A stretch of DNA of 50,295 bases from Balneola sp. GTDB taxonomy: Bacteria; Bacteroidota; Rhodothermia; Balneolales; Balneolaceae. Each line of letters starts with the position of its first letter. Position 1 is the stretch's first letter. The position numbers were made by a program, and so were the translations under genes. Positions 27,901-34,868 of this stretch are shown in pieces. Below the pieces are notes generated by a model, which worked only from the letters and a program-made list of their open reading frames with translations, did no database searches and had not been told where the DNA came from. Where the stretch lies: NCBI GenBank assembly GCA_002696035.1, contig NZQV01000023.1, positions 1 to 50,295 of the forward strand. The letters run 5' to 3'.

Positions 27901-29176
27901 CATTTCCGGCTACCGCATGAAAACCGCGCTGGACGTGCCTGAAAACAACGCCAACGGGCGGGTGTGGTTTCACCTGATCCCGGACAGCAACATTGCTGAC
28001 CGCTCGTTCTACAACAAGCAGACGTGGGGGGCAATCAAACGCATGGCCTCCAAAGAGCTGGGCAACGCCTTCGGGTGGACGCTGGAAGAAAAGACCGGGC
28101 AAGGAAAATCCATCTCCGGCAACCTTGGCAACATCATTGCCACTGAGGAAGATTTTTACAATGAATACGGTATCGACATCGAAGCCGAGAAAGCTAAAAA
28201 AGACGAAGCCGGAAATGAGCAAAGCTTCAAGGCCATCAAAGAGTCCGCCGGGATGTTTACCATCAAAAAATGGCAGCCGATTATCACCCGAAAACTGACG
28301 GGGCTATTTCTGGAACTCGAAAAAGCGTGGGTTCGAACCTCGGATTCCCGCATGCAGCTACTCAGCAGCGAGCTGAGGCAAACCGAGAAAACCCTGGCCG
28401 AACTTCAAAAGGTACTGGCAGGTACCAAGAGTGAACTCGAAGCGGCCAAAACTGCTCGGGAGAACAACCAGAAAACAGTGATTGAACTCAACGATGTGGT
28501 CAACCAGCTGGTGGCAGTGAGTTACGACGACCGAAACGAGCTGTATGAGGAGATCAACCGCATCGCCCCAAAATACAAGATCCACAAAACCATTACCGTT
28601 CGAGATGTCGGCTCACTAAAGGGCAATGCTACTAAAAACTCCCCTCAGCTTCGCGAAAACAAAGCGAACAATGTGCCTGAAAAAGCATCCAAACGACAGG
28701 GGGTGATAAAGACCCTATACGAAGAACCGCTCGTGTATTCCGGTATCGTCAAGGAACTGGAGTACATCGACGCCAAAGGCTACATGCAGCGTTTGGAGGC
28801 TGAAAAGGATGATCTGGCGATGATCATCAACGCCAAGGGCACCACCATTTTTGTGTTTCCAACCAAATTAATGAGGCTTTCCAAGGGAGCCTACAAGAGC
28901 GAACAAGCCACCGACATGTTTGAAGAGTTTCATCATTTCCCGGCGGACAACTACGATTATGAACTGTTTCCACCTCCTGGTGAGAAACTAATCAGTGCCG
29001 GTTTTGCCGACCGAATAATGTATGTGAGCGATAAGATTATCTATGCCGACGACGAGAAAGGCAAAGACAATCACTATTTCCACTACTTCGATACGGGCAA
29101 GCGACCGGTGTTTAAATACGGTGATGTGTACATCATCGCTAACGTCAACATAGACGGCAGGGGTATTCTTAATTGA
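21947..29176 (+). CDS. Giant polyvalent protein: RelA/SpoT-like domain + DNA methylase + SNF2 helicase
   Basis: 2409 residues, about 28% of the element. Order: a dockerin/thrombospondin-like Asp loop (about 24-44, DWDADGIVNIDDPNP); a RelA/SpoT nucleotidyltransferase-like domain (about 75-215) with TDVAG near 125, HPANGYRAHH near 164-173 and VEIQVKT near 184; an adenine-type methyltransferase (motif I LEPGSGVGNF near 428, motif IV GNVPFGD near 490); an SF2/SNF2 helicase (Walker A VGAGKT near 1151, DEAH near 1319, TATPV near 1372, QQRNGRGLRQG near 1812); and coiled coil plus an unknown C-terminus. The pattern matches polyvalent proteins that phages and conjugative elements deliver into cells. 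The alarmone domain lacks the usual Arg of the GxR motif (GCM instead), so its activity is uncertain. Confidence 0.82.
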   Translation: MPAVKTNIDQITHLSTGDFDHWLGDWDADGIVNIDDPNPLTPGDTAPVSEAELAPQIKAVIQAKNNYIPALKKVMKGLIGMNLALVVKGRIKEVYSTLGKLIRKRFPFTEKITTKAGEKYTTGLTDVAGCMAIAETQAQVDQMVKRILSGELGEVWEHEDKYKHPANGYRAHHIILVVDKQYPVEIQVKTKRMSMISAASHQPYKVGQLNGALLEELTQLAWKADQGDTESAEKLKPYLADLDALETQLTLRSNPSGELQQLQADFEQTIGKLALAFQLDKFPAEHKKEALELFRAHGRIIGVDFDGVFKNASTGQSKPANQPKKKSGQSTFKFSDTELSEFAPIKLKASERRKANEAAIAVLQKEDRAITSGDLDVLRSYTGAGGLGYTESTEQSKRGLLNEHYTSYPVVKLIWDKLQQMGVTGGNILEPGSGVGNFAGFLPDREKFRMVMIERSAISSRIASLLYPMQTVRHENFAETDLSLYNLTGVVGNVPFGDLKIHTSRDPLAPLSPRIHDYFILKSLDALKPGGFLAVISSTGSMDKKDPSIRQAMVQRARFVGAYRLPSTAFKDNADTTVTTDILFFQKYGEHQGEIHPEVDSTLNRLFAHDALIESRVSHNGETYTAYYNPYFKEHPSHVLGEHIQGHHVQFYSRMGVKGELSEGLIQRVLSDGLSFPYALPVEMPLYNIPDDGIMLDLPRSYHPGNIIVHENHFYEKQRRFFKRLTLKGGSGLEARIRSACQLLDKYDDYITALAQETIEKDALRAEFKQLLSAHIEQYGVPDEDEDIRKVFKFDNRLYKLTTLVKRDPLNGELVYADIIDADSMFNRNYVPTVKDSDDLAELAMFGRSIGESLDIDFYQSVYKGGTASKEELEQALGHHPDFYWNPATGNHEFRYQYLSGNVREKLQLAQEHELEKNIKALGEVVPEWIDVYNITVDPQHVFTYLPAKAIEEWIAGEMNYDKVEIGLVKDKADLGNRFYMKLRKWGRYVGTGDETPDDTNLGWGETPFTKIITSYIQDSTFPLKFYDEDDTLMPSMTLKEAQSMKGERGQMLIERARKIQRQNNNRMLTHVPKKFNNWVRTKASSEVRSLIETAYNQTYNAVINPPFDGRTLRVRGMSDTFYGVKDFTVYKHNRAIAEKLVWNGKGANCHDVGAGKTLASIITSQVLLQQGAARKPMFVVPGKVQEKWVEEYLMLFPDANVLNMKMAGGDKHKELTMAQLYNWDAIFIADHAFKSLPLSPAEQARIYQERIDYFNQMLENFEDLLEEDEAISKAAKTSMMKRMEKQMEEWETKLRNVAHSKRLETDIFFDELGVDCLFFDEAHFYKNALGSAKAAKMGISANKPSQRAEDALQKTRWLFSKVGYKNVFVLTATPVVNSPVEVWHMLNLCAPDLLAKYEIENLDNFINLFVREEEKIVKKTNGEYRSERVVAGYYNLPEMRKIIDEVMDIKSYDQLIGFYKEFPDYIQDENGKVIKGKDGRPKVLEPKFKRPKASTHNVIIEPSELHKLLFDDIILRANEVIACMKDRQCETRDNFLVITGDGSKIATDLRVYEKDFEGIDRSYLKLGAMVENVAASYVARSNPAPEMVPEDVYGDYFHRPGKGQVPITPPHLRQNPTHIEVITSKGVVKEKSGYWVVWDEKKEVYEPLHILKAKKPEHTWSEGIFGSEKEATERAEKLNNEWEQIKARRSNPDSPAIRNQIIFCDWISLHQSQGGSFHQLIKSELVKAGIPKEQIAIINGSIIGTSKNGDDYSVSSKDDKEVLKKEVQDDFNQGKYRVVIGNQSIAEGMNLQKWTTDMHHMDVPYTPSQIQQRNGRGLRQGNQYPEVQIHYYLMQDSFDQYRLELVSKKQSWIDDLFFGTGREVSTGGDSESLEYEQMVAATNSDPRVKQFFEALAQKNVLDDRIDNLESEVQRLEASQTQATTDIQSKQDRMKSVVERETALQNSKLPESADLALKENLFEAQYGWNGEPYQLDIQLSSDSKRISGYRMKTALDVPENNANGRVWFHLIPDSNIADRSFYNKQTWGAIKRMASKELGNAFGWTLEEKTGQGKSISGNLGNIIATEEDFYNEYGIDIEAEKAKKDEAGNEQSFKAIKESAGMFTIKKWQPIITRKLTGLFLELEKAWVRTSDSRMQLLSSELRQTEKTLAELQKVLAGTKSELEAAKTARENNQKTVIELNDVVNQLVAVSYDDRNELYEEINRIAPKYKIHKTITVRDVGSLKGNATKNSPQLRENKANNVPEKASKRQGVIKTLYEEPLVYSGIVKELEYIDAKGYMQRLEAEKDDLAMIINAKGTTIFVFPTKLMRLSKGAYKSEQATDMFEEFHHFPADNYDYELFPPPGEKLISAGFADRIMYVSDKIIYADDEKGKDNHYFHYFDTGKRPVFKYGDVYIIANVNIDGRGILN

Positions 29177-29204
29177 ACCACCCGCCAGAACAACGAAGGC
29201 ACCT

Positions 29205-29708
29205 ATGAAAGAACGCGTGTTCGCCAAGAACCCTTCCGAGCTACAAATCATCGAAAACCCAAACAAACGACGCAGTAACATGGCAAAAGAAAACAAAATC
29301 ACTACCGAGAAGGCGGTCTCTGAATTCAAGCAGCAGGCTATCACCGCCGGATACATTCTTGGTGGGCAAGCTGTAGCAGCGCAGGTTAATGCCCTGGCCG
29401 TCCCCATGCTGACAGGCAACGCATCTGCTACCATTCAACAAGCAACACGAGCGGGGATCCCACTTACCGCCGGCGTGCTCCTAACTCTAATGACCAAGAA
29501 CAAACACGTTCGCGGTCTGGCAATGGGTATGGGCGTGCAAGGCGTAATGGAGATCATCAAATTTATTATGCCTGACTGGACGCCCCAGCAAGGCCTGATG
29601 AATGGCTCCAACTACGTGTATGATGGGATCCCTGAGATCCCCGAAGCCACGCATCATGTAGATGAAGTGGAAACTTCCATGGAAGTGAGTAACACCATCG
29701 AAGTGTAG
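29205..29708 (+). CDS. Putative membrane protein preceding the capsid genes
   Basis: 167 residues from 29205; an internal ATG at 29281 is an alternative start. The N-terminal ~25 residues are basic (KNPSELQIIENPNKRR). Two or three moderately hydrophobic segments follow (about 45-65, 75-95 and 100-125), then an acidic tail. It could be an integral protein of the internal membrane or a scaffold. No family recognised. A hairpin-rich 90-bp gap separates it from the next gene, suggesting a new transcription unit there. Confidence 0.6.
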   Translation: MKERVFAKNPSELQIIENPNKRRSNMAKENKITTEKAVSEFKQQAITAGYILGGQAVAAQVNALAVPMLTGNASATIQQATRAGIPLTAGVLLTLMTKNKHVRGLAMGMGVQGVMEIIKFIMPDWTPQQGLMNGSNYVYDGIPEIPEATHHVDEVETSMEVSNTIEV

Positions 29709-29799
29709 AGACATCGACTTATAGCTCTGATTTGCCAAGGGGGTACTGGTAATACCGAAATGGCTAACAGCCACCTTCTAAACCCTTAAAAACACAGTT

Positions 29800-30411
29800 A
29801 TGAGCAACAAAATTAGCAAAAAGGCCTTGGTGCCTGCCACTGCCCGTATCAAAACCTATTTTGATACCCGTAAAGTAGAGCAAAACCAAACAGTAGTTAA
29901 TTTCTTTCCAGCCAATGCAGATCGAAAACTTACCCGAGATAATTATGTAAGTAACCCCTTCCCCGGTGCCATGAAGCGTCGGATTCTTGGTCTTTCGTTT
30001 GAACTCACCAAACAGTTCATCGAAGACGACCCCGCTAACGGCATTGATACGCGAGCCATCGTAAACGGGCTCAAAGATGCAGCAATTCTGTTACAGGCAG
30101 ACAACGACAATAAAGAATTCCTTCGCGCTCCGATGAGTGAGTTTTCCAACTTTTCAGGTACAGGCATTCAGTTCACTTCTGCTACCAACAACACTGTTGA
30201 TGCTGTAGCTGAATATCGAAGATTGGTTACTATGAAATCGGCCAGTGAATACCGTTTAGCTGATCCATTTGATTTGGCTATCAATCAAACGGTTTCCCTT
30301 GCGGTCCATTTCAATGATGCCTCGGTATTTCCAACCTCCGACAACTGGAATCAATCCGGACAGGGAGAGCTTTGGCTCAGGGCTTCTCTGGTAGTCGCAG
30401 AAGTTGAGTAA
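29800..30411 (+). CDS. Candidate capsid protein (jelly-roll type)
   Basis: 203 residues, soluble and beta-rich, with segments such as RRILGLSFELTKQF, YRLADPFDLAINQTVSLAVH and ELWLRASLVVAEV that look like jelly-roll strands. It has its own leader and its own strong intrinsic terminator, which suggests separate high-level expression as for a major coat protein. It is directly followed by a second beta protein with an internal duplication (30492). Together they could be the two coat proteins, or one major coat and one cement/vertex protein. No sequence homologue is claimed. Confidence 0.6.
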   Translation: MSNKISKKALVPATARIKTYFDTRKVEQNQTVVNFFPANADRKLTRDNYVSNPFPGAMKRRILGLSFELTKQFIEDDPANGIDTRAIVNGLKDAAILLQADNDNKEFLRAPMSEFSNFSGTGIQFTSATNNTVDAVAEYRRLVTMKSASEYRLADPFDLAINQTVSLAVHFNDASVFPTSDNWNQSGQGELWLRASLVVAEVE

Positions 30412-30421
30412 TCCATCCCGA

Positions 30422-30460
30422 CCCGTCGTTTTCAGTTCGCTGATTCCGACGGGTTTTTTA
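30422..30460 (+). terminator. Intrinsic terminator after the candidate capsid gene
   Basis: Stem CCCGTCG (30422-30428) with CGACGGG (30447-30453), followed by six T residues. One of the clearest terminators in the window; it isolates the 29800 gene from the downstream genes. Confidence 0.85.
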
Positions 30461-30491
30461 ACTCTTATAACGACTACTCCAAACCAAAGCC

Positions 30492-31268
30492 ATGAAGATT
30501 ATCACCAATTTTATACCTCCTAAAGAAAGCTCGGCCTACAATCCGGCGAAATCCATTGAAGTTCAACCGGGAGCGTCCGCCAACCTTACCATGAATGGCA
30601 TGGGTGGAGAGCGCTTTGGCATCCGAAAAATTCTCCCGTTTAGCCCCAACATGGATGCCATATTGATTTCGGCCCGACTCAACGAAGACTTATACTTGTT
30701 TCGGGATATTCAGCTTTCTGTAGTGCACAACCTGTTCAAATCCATTGACGGGCTATTTGCGCCCTTCATCATTCAGAAGAATAACCACATCGTTTTTGAA
30801 CTCACCAACACCGGTGCTGCTAAACAAATGGTCAATATTCAGCTTGTAGGCTACGACCAGTTTGCCCTTTCCAAGCTCAACGCTGCTTACCAGCAGATTG
30901 GAGCATCGTTTCCCGTACCCCGCTTTTTATATGGTCATGGCACCGTTCCGGCTGGCGGGCTCAACATTGATCTGAGCGTGAAAAGTAAAAGTGTGGACGT
31001 GGAAGTGCGCCGCATGGCCATGAGCAGCAACCTGCCCGGAGCCATTACCGCTTCGATGAAAGTCTACAACACCACTGTTCGCGATGAAATATACCTGGAG
31101 CAAGTAAACGACGAATTCAATGATAAGTACATCAACGTGCCCTTTGTTGTGGGTTCGAATGTACCCTTTGACGTGTACGCTTCCAACTACGGAGTCCAAC
31201 CGGCCGAGGTAAGTTTTCTCTGCGAGAGCTATGTGCAAGCCAAATCCGGATTCACCCCAGCGGAGTAA
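30492..31268 (+). CDS. Candidate double-jelly-roll capsid protein
   Basis: 258 residues, beta-rich. Residues about 24-123 and 151-249 align as two ~100-residue repeats without large gaps. Each starts with a P-[GA]-[AG] turn (VQPGAS/TVPAGG), then a VRR/IRK strand (FGIRKILPFS/VEVRRMAMSS), then an [AF]PF-centred strand (LFAPFIIQKNNHIVFELTN/INVPFVVGSNVPFDVYASN), and each ends LVGYDQ/CESYVQ. A tandem duplication of a ~100-residue beta unit is what a minimal double-jelly-roll coat protein would show; PM2 P2, the smallest known, has about 269 residues. The interpretation needs a structure model. Confidence 0.62.
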   Translation: MKIITNFIPPKESSAYNPAKSIEVQPGASANLTMNGMGGERFGIRKILPFSPNMDAILISARLNEDLYLFRDIQLSVVHNLFKSIDGLFAPFIIQKNNHIVFELTNTGAAKQMVNIQLVGYDQFALSKLNAAYQQIGASFPVPRFLYGHGTVPAGGLNIDLSVKSKSVDVEVRRMAMSSNLPGAITASMKVYNTTVRDEIYLEQVNDEFNDKYINVPFVVGSNVPFDVYASNYGVQPAEVSFLCESYVQAKSGFTPAE

Positions 31269-31270
31269 TC

Positions 31271-31684
31271 ATGCTAAATGAATTGATCAAAGTACTCTGC
31301 GAGCTAACGGCCAATGTGGAAGCTCTGGTGAAAAATCAGCAGCAGAAAACGGGTGGAAAACCCCGTCAAGGTCGTATTTCTTCCTCCATTTCCCCGGTTA
31401 TGAAACAGGATCAGCAACCTATTCGGCTGGTAAACGAAAATCCGCACCGCTTAGGGGTGATCATCCAAAACAGCAGTGAAGGCGAGCTGATGATTGCTCT
31501 AGACAGCCAACGCATCTCTGAGAAGTATTACACATTCAAGCTCCGAGCTGGGGAAACCCTTCACTTTGATATTCGGAGTTTCGGCGAGCTCTACAAAGGA
31601 GGCTTTATGGGACTTTGGGATGAGGCGACTGGTCCCGGAGCAGAGTCCAAAGCCTTAGTTACCGAAATCTTCTGGAGCAACTGA
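31271..31684 (+). CDS. Small beta-sandwich virion protein
   Basis: 137 residues. An N-terminal helical and basic linker is followed by a single beta-sandwich (about 58-137: RLGVIIQNSSEGELMIAL, TFKLRAGETLHFDIRS, ALVTEIFWSN). This layout is common in small phage decoration or vertex proteins. It lies 2 bp after the previous gene and its stop overlaps the next start, so it is made with the structural set. Could be a penton or cement protein. Confidence 0.6.
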   Translation: MLNELIKVLCELTANVEALVKNQQQKTGGKPRQGRISSSISPVMKQDQQPIRLVNENPHRLGVIIQNSSEGELMIALDSQRISEKYYTFKLRAGETLHFDIRSFGELYKGGFMGLWDEATGPGAESKALVTEIFWSN

Positions 31685-32262
31685 TGAGTAAGATATCCGG
31701 ACAGGAATTTGGCATGAATGAAAACTTCAAGATGCGGGTCGTGAGCGGTATGCTTGTGGACGGTTCTATCCTCATCTCGTGGGCCACCGGAGAGCCTGCA
31801 TCGAGCCAAATTGATTGGGGATGGGACGACTCGGTTCCTTTTCAAACTCCGGAAGTGCATGCTGAGCCGGATGAGATGGTGCGTTATCACCAGCTCTATC
31901 TGCCACAAACACTGGTGGATCAGCGGCATTATTTTCGCGTGCGCTCGCGAACTGAACATGGGGAAACCGGAATCTCGGATATCTACATGGTGGTTGTGCC
32001 TCCGGATCTAGCCATTAAAAACCGTGGGCGACTCGCTAACGAAACCCAGCTGGAATTGGTGCTGGTTAAAACAACCAATATTGACTGCACGAGCTTTCCA
32101 GTGACTTCCATTTCGGGCTACCGCACCGAGCCTATTTCCTCCGATCAGCCTGCCTTGATTGCACATGAAAACACCGAGTCGGCTCCCTTGGATAAACTCA
32201 TCTCTGTGAGTCCGGATACTAACAGCTCGCTGTCCACCAGAATCACCTATACCATTACATAA
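31684..32262 (+). CDS. Fibronectin-III-like virion protein
   Basis: 192 residues. Residues about 18-105 look like a fibronectin type III or related Ig-like domain (GSILISWATGEPASSQIDWG, then HYFRVRSRTEHGETG). The C-terminal ~85 residues are polar and unassigned. Such domains are often found on phage surface proteins that bind hosts. It lies between a beta-sandwich protein and the spike-like protein, so a spike-base role is plausible. Confidence 0.58.
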   Translation: MSKISGQEFGMNENFKMRVVSGMLVDGSILISWATGEPASSQIDWGWDDSVPFQTPEVHAEPDEMVRYHQLYLPQTLVDQRHYFRVRSRTEHGETGISDIYMVVVPPDLAIKNRGRLANETQLELVLVKTTNIDCTSFPVTSISGYRTEPISSDQPALIAHENTESAPLDKLISVSPDTNSSLSTRITYTIT

Positions 32263-32270
32263 ACCCATAT

Positions 32271-33692
32271 TTGCATAACTCATCACCCATGAAAACCATC
32301 ACAACAGATTTAAACGTCGGAAAAACGGCAAGCGGTCTCGACATGTACTGCGACCTGTCTCTGGAACAGCGGCACCTGTACCGCATGAAATGCGAAAGCT
32401 TTGTTGGAAACCTGCTCAAATGGATGCGCATCCAAATGGGCAAGACCAATCAGGATGACTACTGGGATGGCTATAATACCCGAAAAAATATCACCAATAT
32501 TATTAGCATCGTTGAATCCGGTGATGATTTGATTATTGAGCTTTCTGATTACCACGAATACAACACCGTGGAGCACGACCTGATTACCATTCAAGGAGTC
32601 ATTGGTCTGGAGGGATTAAACGGGGTGTATTATCACGACAACACCAAAGGGCCATTTCCGCTTGACCGTCATAGCCGATACAAGTATTTCATTCGCGGAA
32701 TTGTGCCACATCTGACCGGAGTGTGGGATGGAAATTCAGGGGTTTCGATAGCGGCCAAATACCGAAACCAGTGGGCGTCCAATGACTATCATTTGCCCCT
32801 GAACTGGAACCCTATTATCGGTATGAGTAATCAGGCTGTCAAGGCCTCTGATTTATGCCTGCCAGGATATTTCAAGCGTGGATGTACTCAGGGTAATGTA
32901 TCCATTACTTCCCTTATTACCGATCAAGAAAGCTCCAAGTTTACGCTATCCCGTCCGTTCACCAACATGACGGGGGCCATCCGGGATATCAAGGAAATTG
33001 GCATTATGGCTGGCGATTACCGAAGTGCCTACATGCTCATGGCACGAGACGTGCTGGGGGCTCCGATTAGCCTTGGCGACACGTCCACGTTGTCGCTGGA
33101 TTACGAGATCATTTCCATGATTGAGAACTTTAACCAGGATACCGAGGCAAACGGCACCAATGGTGGGTGGACGGTGAACTTCATGTACATTCTACACCGG
33201 ATTGCCAACCCAAGTGCCCAGTACAACTGGGAAAACGAATTCCACTTTACCGCTGGATTGGGTGGTGGGGGCACGGGCGTAAACTTCAGCTACGACCGCA
33301 ATTTGAACGGCTGGCAATTTGGCGTTCGTGTAGGTGAATCTAACAAGTACGTCTCCATGACCGACCAGTCACTTACTCCGGAAAATGCGGAAGTAAATGG
33401 GGTTCCCCACGGATATGGAGACGGAGAGCTGGTGCATCACGGCACGCACATTGGGCAACTCGTGGTCGATGATGTTGTAAACGAAGTCTATTTCCCGGTT
33501 GAACGTATTTTCGAAAATAAAGGAACTACACCCATTACAGTTCGAGAAATTGGGCTTTTCGGCAACAAGAACAACTCAAGTAATATCTCTCCTCACTTGC
33601 TGGCTCGAAAAGCCCTGGCTCCTATTGATCAGTTTATCATACAGCCGGGCGAGACCGCCAAGGTCACCTTTAACTGCAAGGCGATTGTATAG
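32271..33692 (+). CDS. Spike / receptor-binding-like virion protein
   Basis: 473 residues, beta-rich, no membrane segment. The C-terminus (about 430-473: ITVREIGLFGN, LLARKALAP, then QPGETAKVTFNC) matches a motif common at the ends of phage tail-fibre and receptor-binding proteins. A Gly-rich GLGGGGTGVNFSYD loop lies near 332. In a tailless particle it would be a vertex spike. The M at 32289 (MKTITTD) is a good alternative start, preceded by a CATAACTCATCACCC leader. The last base of the stop overlaps the GTG start of the transglycosylase gene. Confidence 0.6.
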   Translation: MHNSSPMKTITTDLNVGKTASGLDMYCDLSLEQRHLYRMKCESFVGNLLKWMRIQMGKTNQDDYWDGYNTRKNITNIISIVESGDDLIIELSDYHEYNTVEHDLITIQGVIGLEGLNGVYYHDNTKGPFPLDRHSRYKYFIRGIVPHLTGVWDGNSGVSIAAKYRNQWASNDYHLPLNWNPIIGMSNQAVKASDLCLPGYFKRGCTQGNVSITSLITDQESSKFTLSRPFTNMTGAIRDIKEIGIMAGDYRSAYMLMARDVLGAPISLGDTSTLSLDYEIISMIENFNQDTEANGTNGGWTVNFMYILHRIANPSAQYNWENEFHFTAGLGGGGTGVNFSYDRNLNGWQFGVRVGESNKYVSMTDQSLTPENAEVNGVPHGYGDGELVHHGTHIGQLVVDDVVNEVYFPVERIFENKGTTPITVREIGLFGNKNNSSNISPHLLARKALAPIDQFIIQPGETAKVTFNCKAIV

Positions 33693-34246
33693 TGAGTAGC
33701 GCCCTGTCCATATCCTCCCAGCTCAGCTACCTTCGGGTTAAAGGCATTATGGAGCACTTTTATGAAGCCTCACGGGCGTACAATGTGCCTGTTTCCCTGC
33801 TATTGGCTATTGCCTCCAGGGAAAGCAATATGGGCCTGGCTCTGGATGGTAACTGGACGGGCGATAATGGCAATGGCATTGGCATCATGCAAATTGACCG
33901 CCGATATCATTCTGGGTTTACCAGTAATCATGCCAATAAGGATCACCGGGCCAATGTGCTTTACGGGAGTAAATTCCTCGCAGATCTGATAGCCAAATTT
34001 GGTGGGCAGCTCACTCCTGCCGTTGCGGCCTACAACGCTGGTTACGCTAAAGTACAAAACACGGTTAGCGCTGGCATTGATCCCAACCTGGTAACCACCG
34101 GGCAAAACTACGCGTTCGATGTGCTACGTCGAAAAGAAATCGTCGAGTCAATACTGGGCATTACCAAAGCGTCCGCAGCAAGTATGGTAATTCTACCTCT
34201 TTTAATCACAGGATTTATTTCCTACCAAATCTTTAACACTCAATAA
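33692..34246 (+). CDS. Lytic transglycosylase (SLT/goose-lysozyme-like) with C-terminal membrane segment
   Basis: 184 residues, GTG start overlapping the previous stop. A lysozyme-fold domain (about 18-135) has candidate catalytic E44 in ASRESNMGLA, the GIGIMQID strand and the AVAAYNAGY motif typical of SLT transglycosylases. It cleaves the glycan strands of peptidoglycan. The C-terminal ~22 residues form a membrane segment (MVILPLLITGFISYQIF). The anchor suggests a virion-associated entry enzyme rather than a free endolysin. Confidence 0.82.
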   Translation: MSSALSISSQLSYLRVKGIMEHFYEASRAYNVPVSLLLAIASRESNMGLALDGNWTGDNGNGIGIMQIDRRYHSGFTSNHANKDHRANVLYGSKFLADLIAKFGGQLTPAVAAYNAGYAKVQNTVSAGIDPNLVTTGQNYAFDVLRRKEIVESILGITKASAASMVILPLLITGFISYQIFNTQ

Positions 34247-34252
34247 ACCACT

Positions 34253-34618
34253 ATGAAATCATCCTCCAGATTTTTGTACAGCGATGAAAACTCGCCAGGC
34301 TTGGGACTTACGATGTTGGACCCAACACTACATACAGAATTGAATACGTCTATTCAGCCGGTTTCCCCAACCATACCACGACGACCGACATTATCCATTT
34401 CGCCGGGGCTTCCTCGCAGAATCAGAAAGCCACTTCTTCCAACATTACCCAGAATTAAACCACCAAAAGTAACTCCAGCTGTTCGTGATTTAACCCAGCC
34501 TGCAACCACTAACAGCGAGACGGTAGCCACTCAGAAAAAACCACTCAACACGAAGATGATCGCATTGGCCGGGGCCGGTATTGTTGGAGCAGGAATCCTC
34601 TTAAAAATCTTACGCTAA
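34253..34618 (+). CDS. Small membrane-anchored putative virion protein, Pro-rich
   Basis: 121 residues: start MKSSSRFLYSDENSPGLGLT (related to the shared N-terminal motif), a Pro/Arg-rich extended middle (PRRPTLSISPGLPRRIRKPL) and a C-terminal hydrophobic segment (about 101-117, ALAGAGIVGAGILLK). The extended middle could bridge membrane and capsid. No family known. Confidence 0.65.
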   Translation: MKSSSRFLYSDENSPGLGLTMLDPTLHTELNTSIQPVSPTIPRRPTLSISPGLPRRIRKPLLPTLPRIKPPKVTPAVRDLTQPATTNSETVATQKKPLNTKMIALAGAGIVGAGILLKILR

Positions 34619-34634
34619 CCTAACTTAGAAAAAC

Positions 34635-34865
34635 ATGAGTAAATCAAGATATACCTCTGATACCGGCCTTGGCTGTGGATGTAATAACGGAGCCGGAATT
34701 GGTTCCTCCCCCGTAGTGGACGTAAAAAACGCCCAGGCTGAAGACACCAAAACAGATTTGGTGGATACCGCCAAGAAATACATCAATGGCGAGGTGCCGA
34801 TGAAATACAAAGTGGCTGCTATCGCCCTTGGCGCAGGCTTTCTCTGGCTAAAGTTCAAGAAATAG
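34635..34865 (+). CDS. Small membrane-anchored putative virion protein
   Basis: 76 residues: start MSKSRYTSDTGLGCGCNNGA, whose DTGLG matches the start of the 19311 protein; a polar middle; and a C-terminal hydrophobic segment (YKVAAIALGAGFLWLKFKK). Short even for this series, but with both shared end features. Confidence 0.65.
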   Translation: MSKSRYTSDTGLGCGCNNGAGIGSSPVVDVKNAQAEDTKTDLVDTAKKYINGEVPMKYKVAAIALGAGFLWLKFKK

Positions 34866-34868
34866 CCC

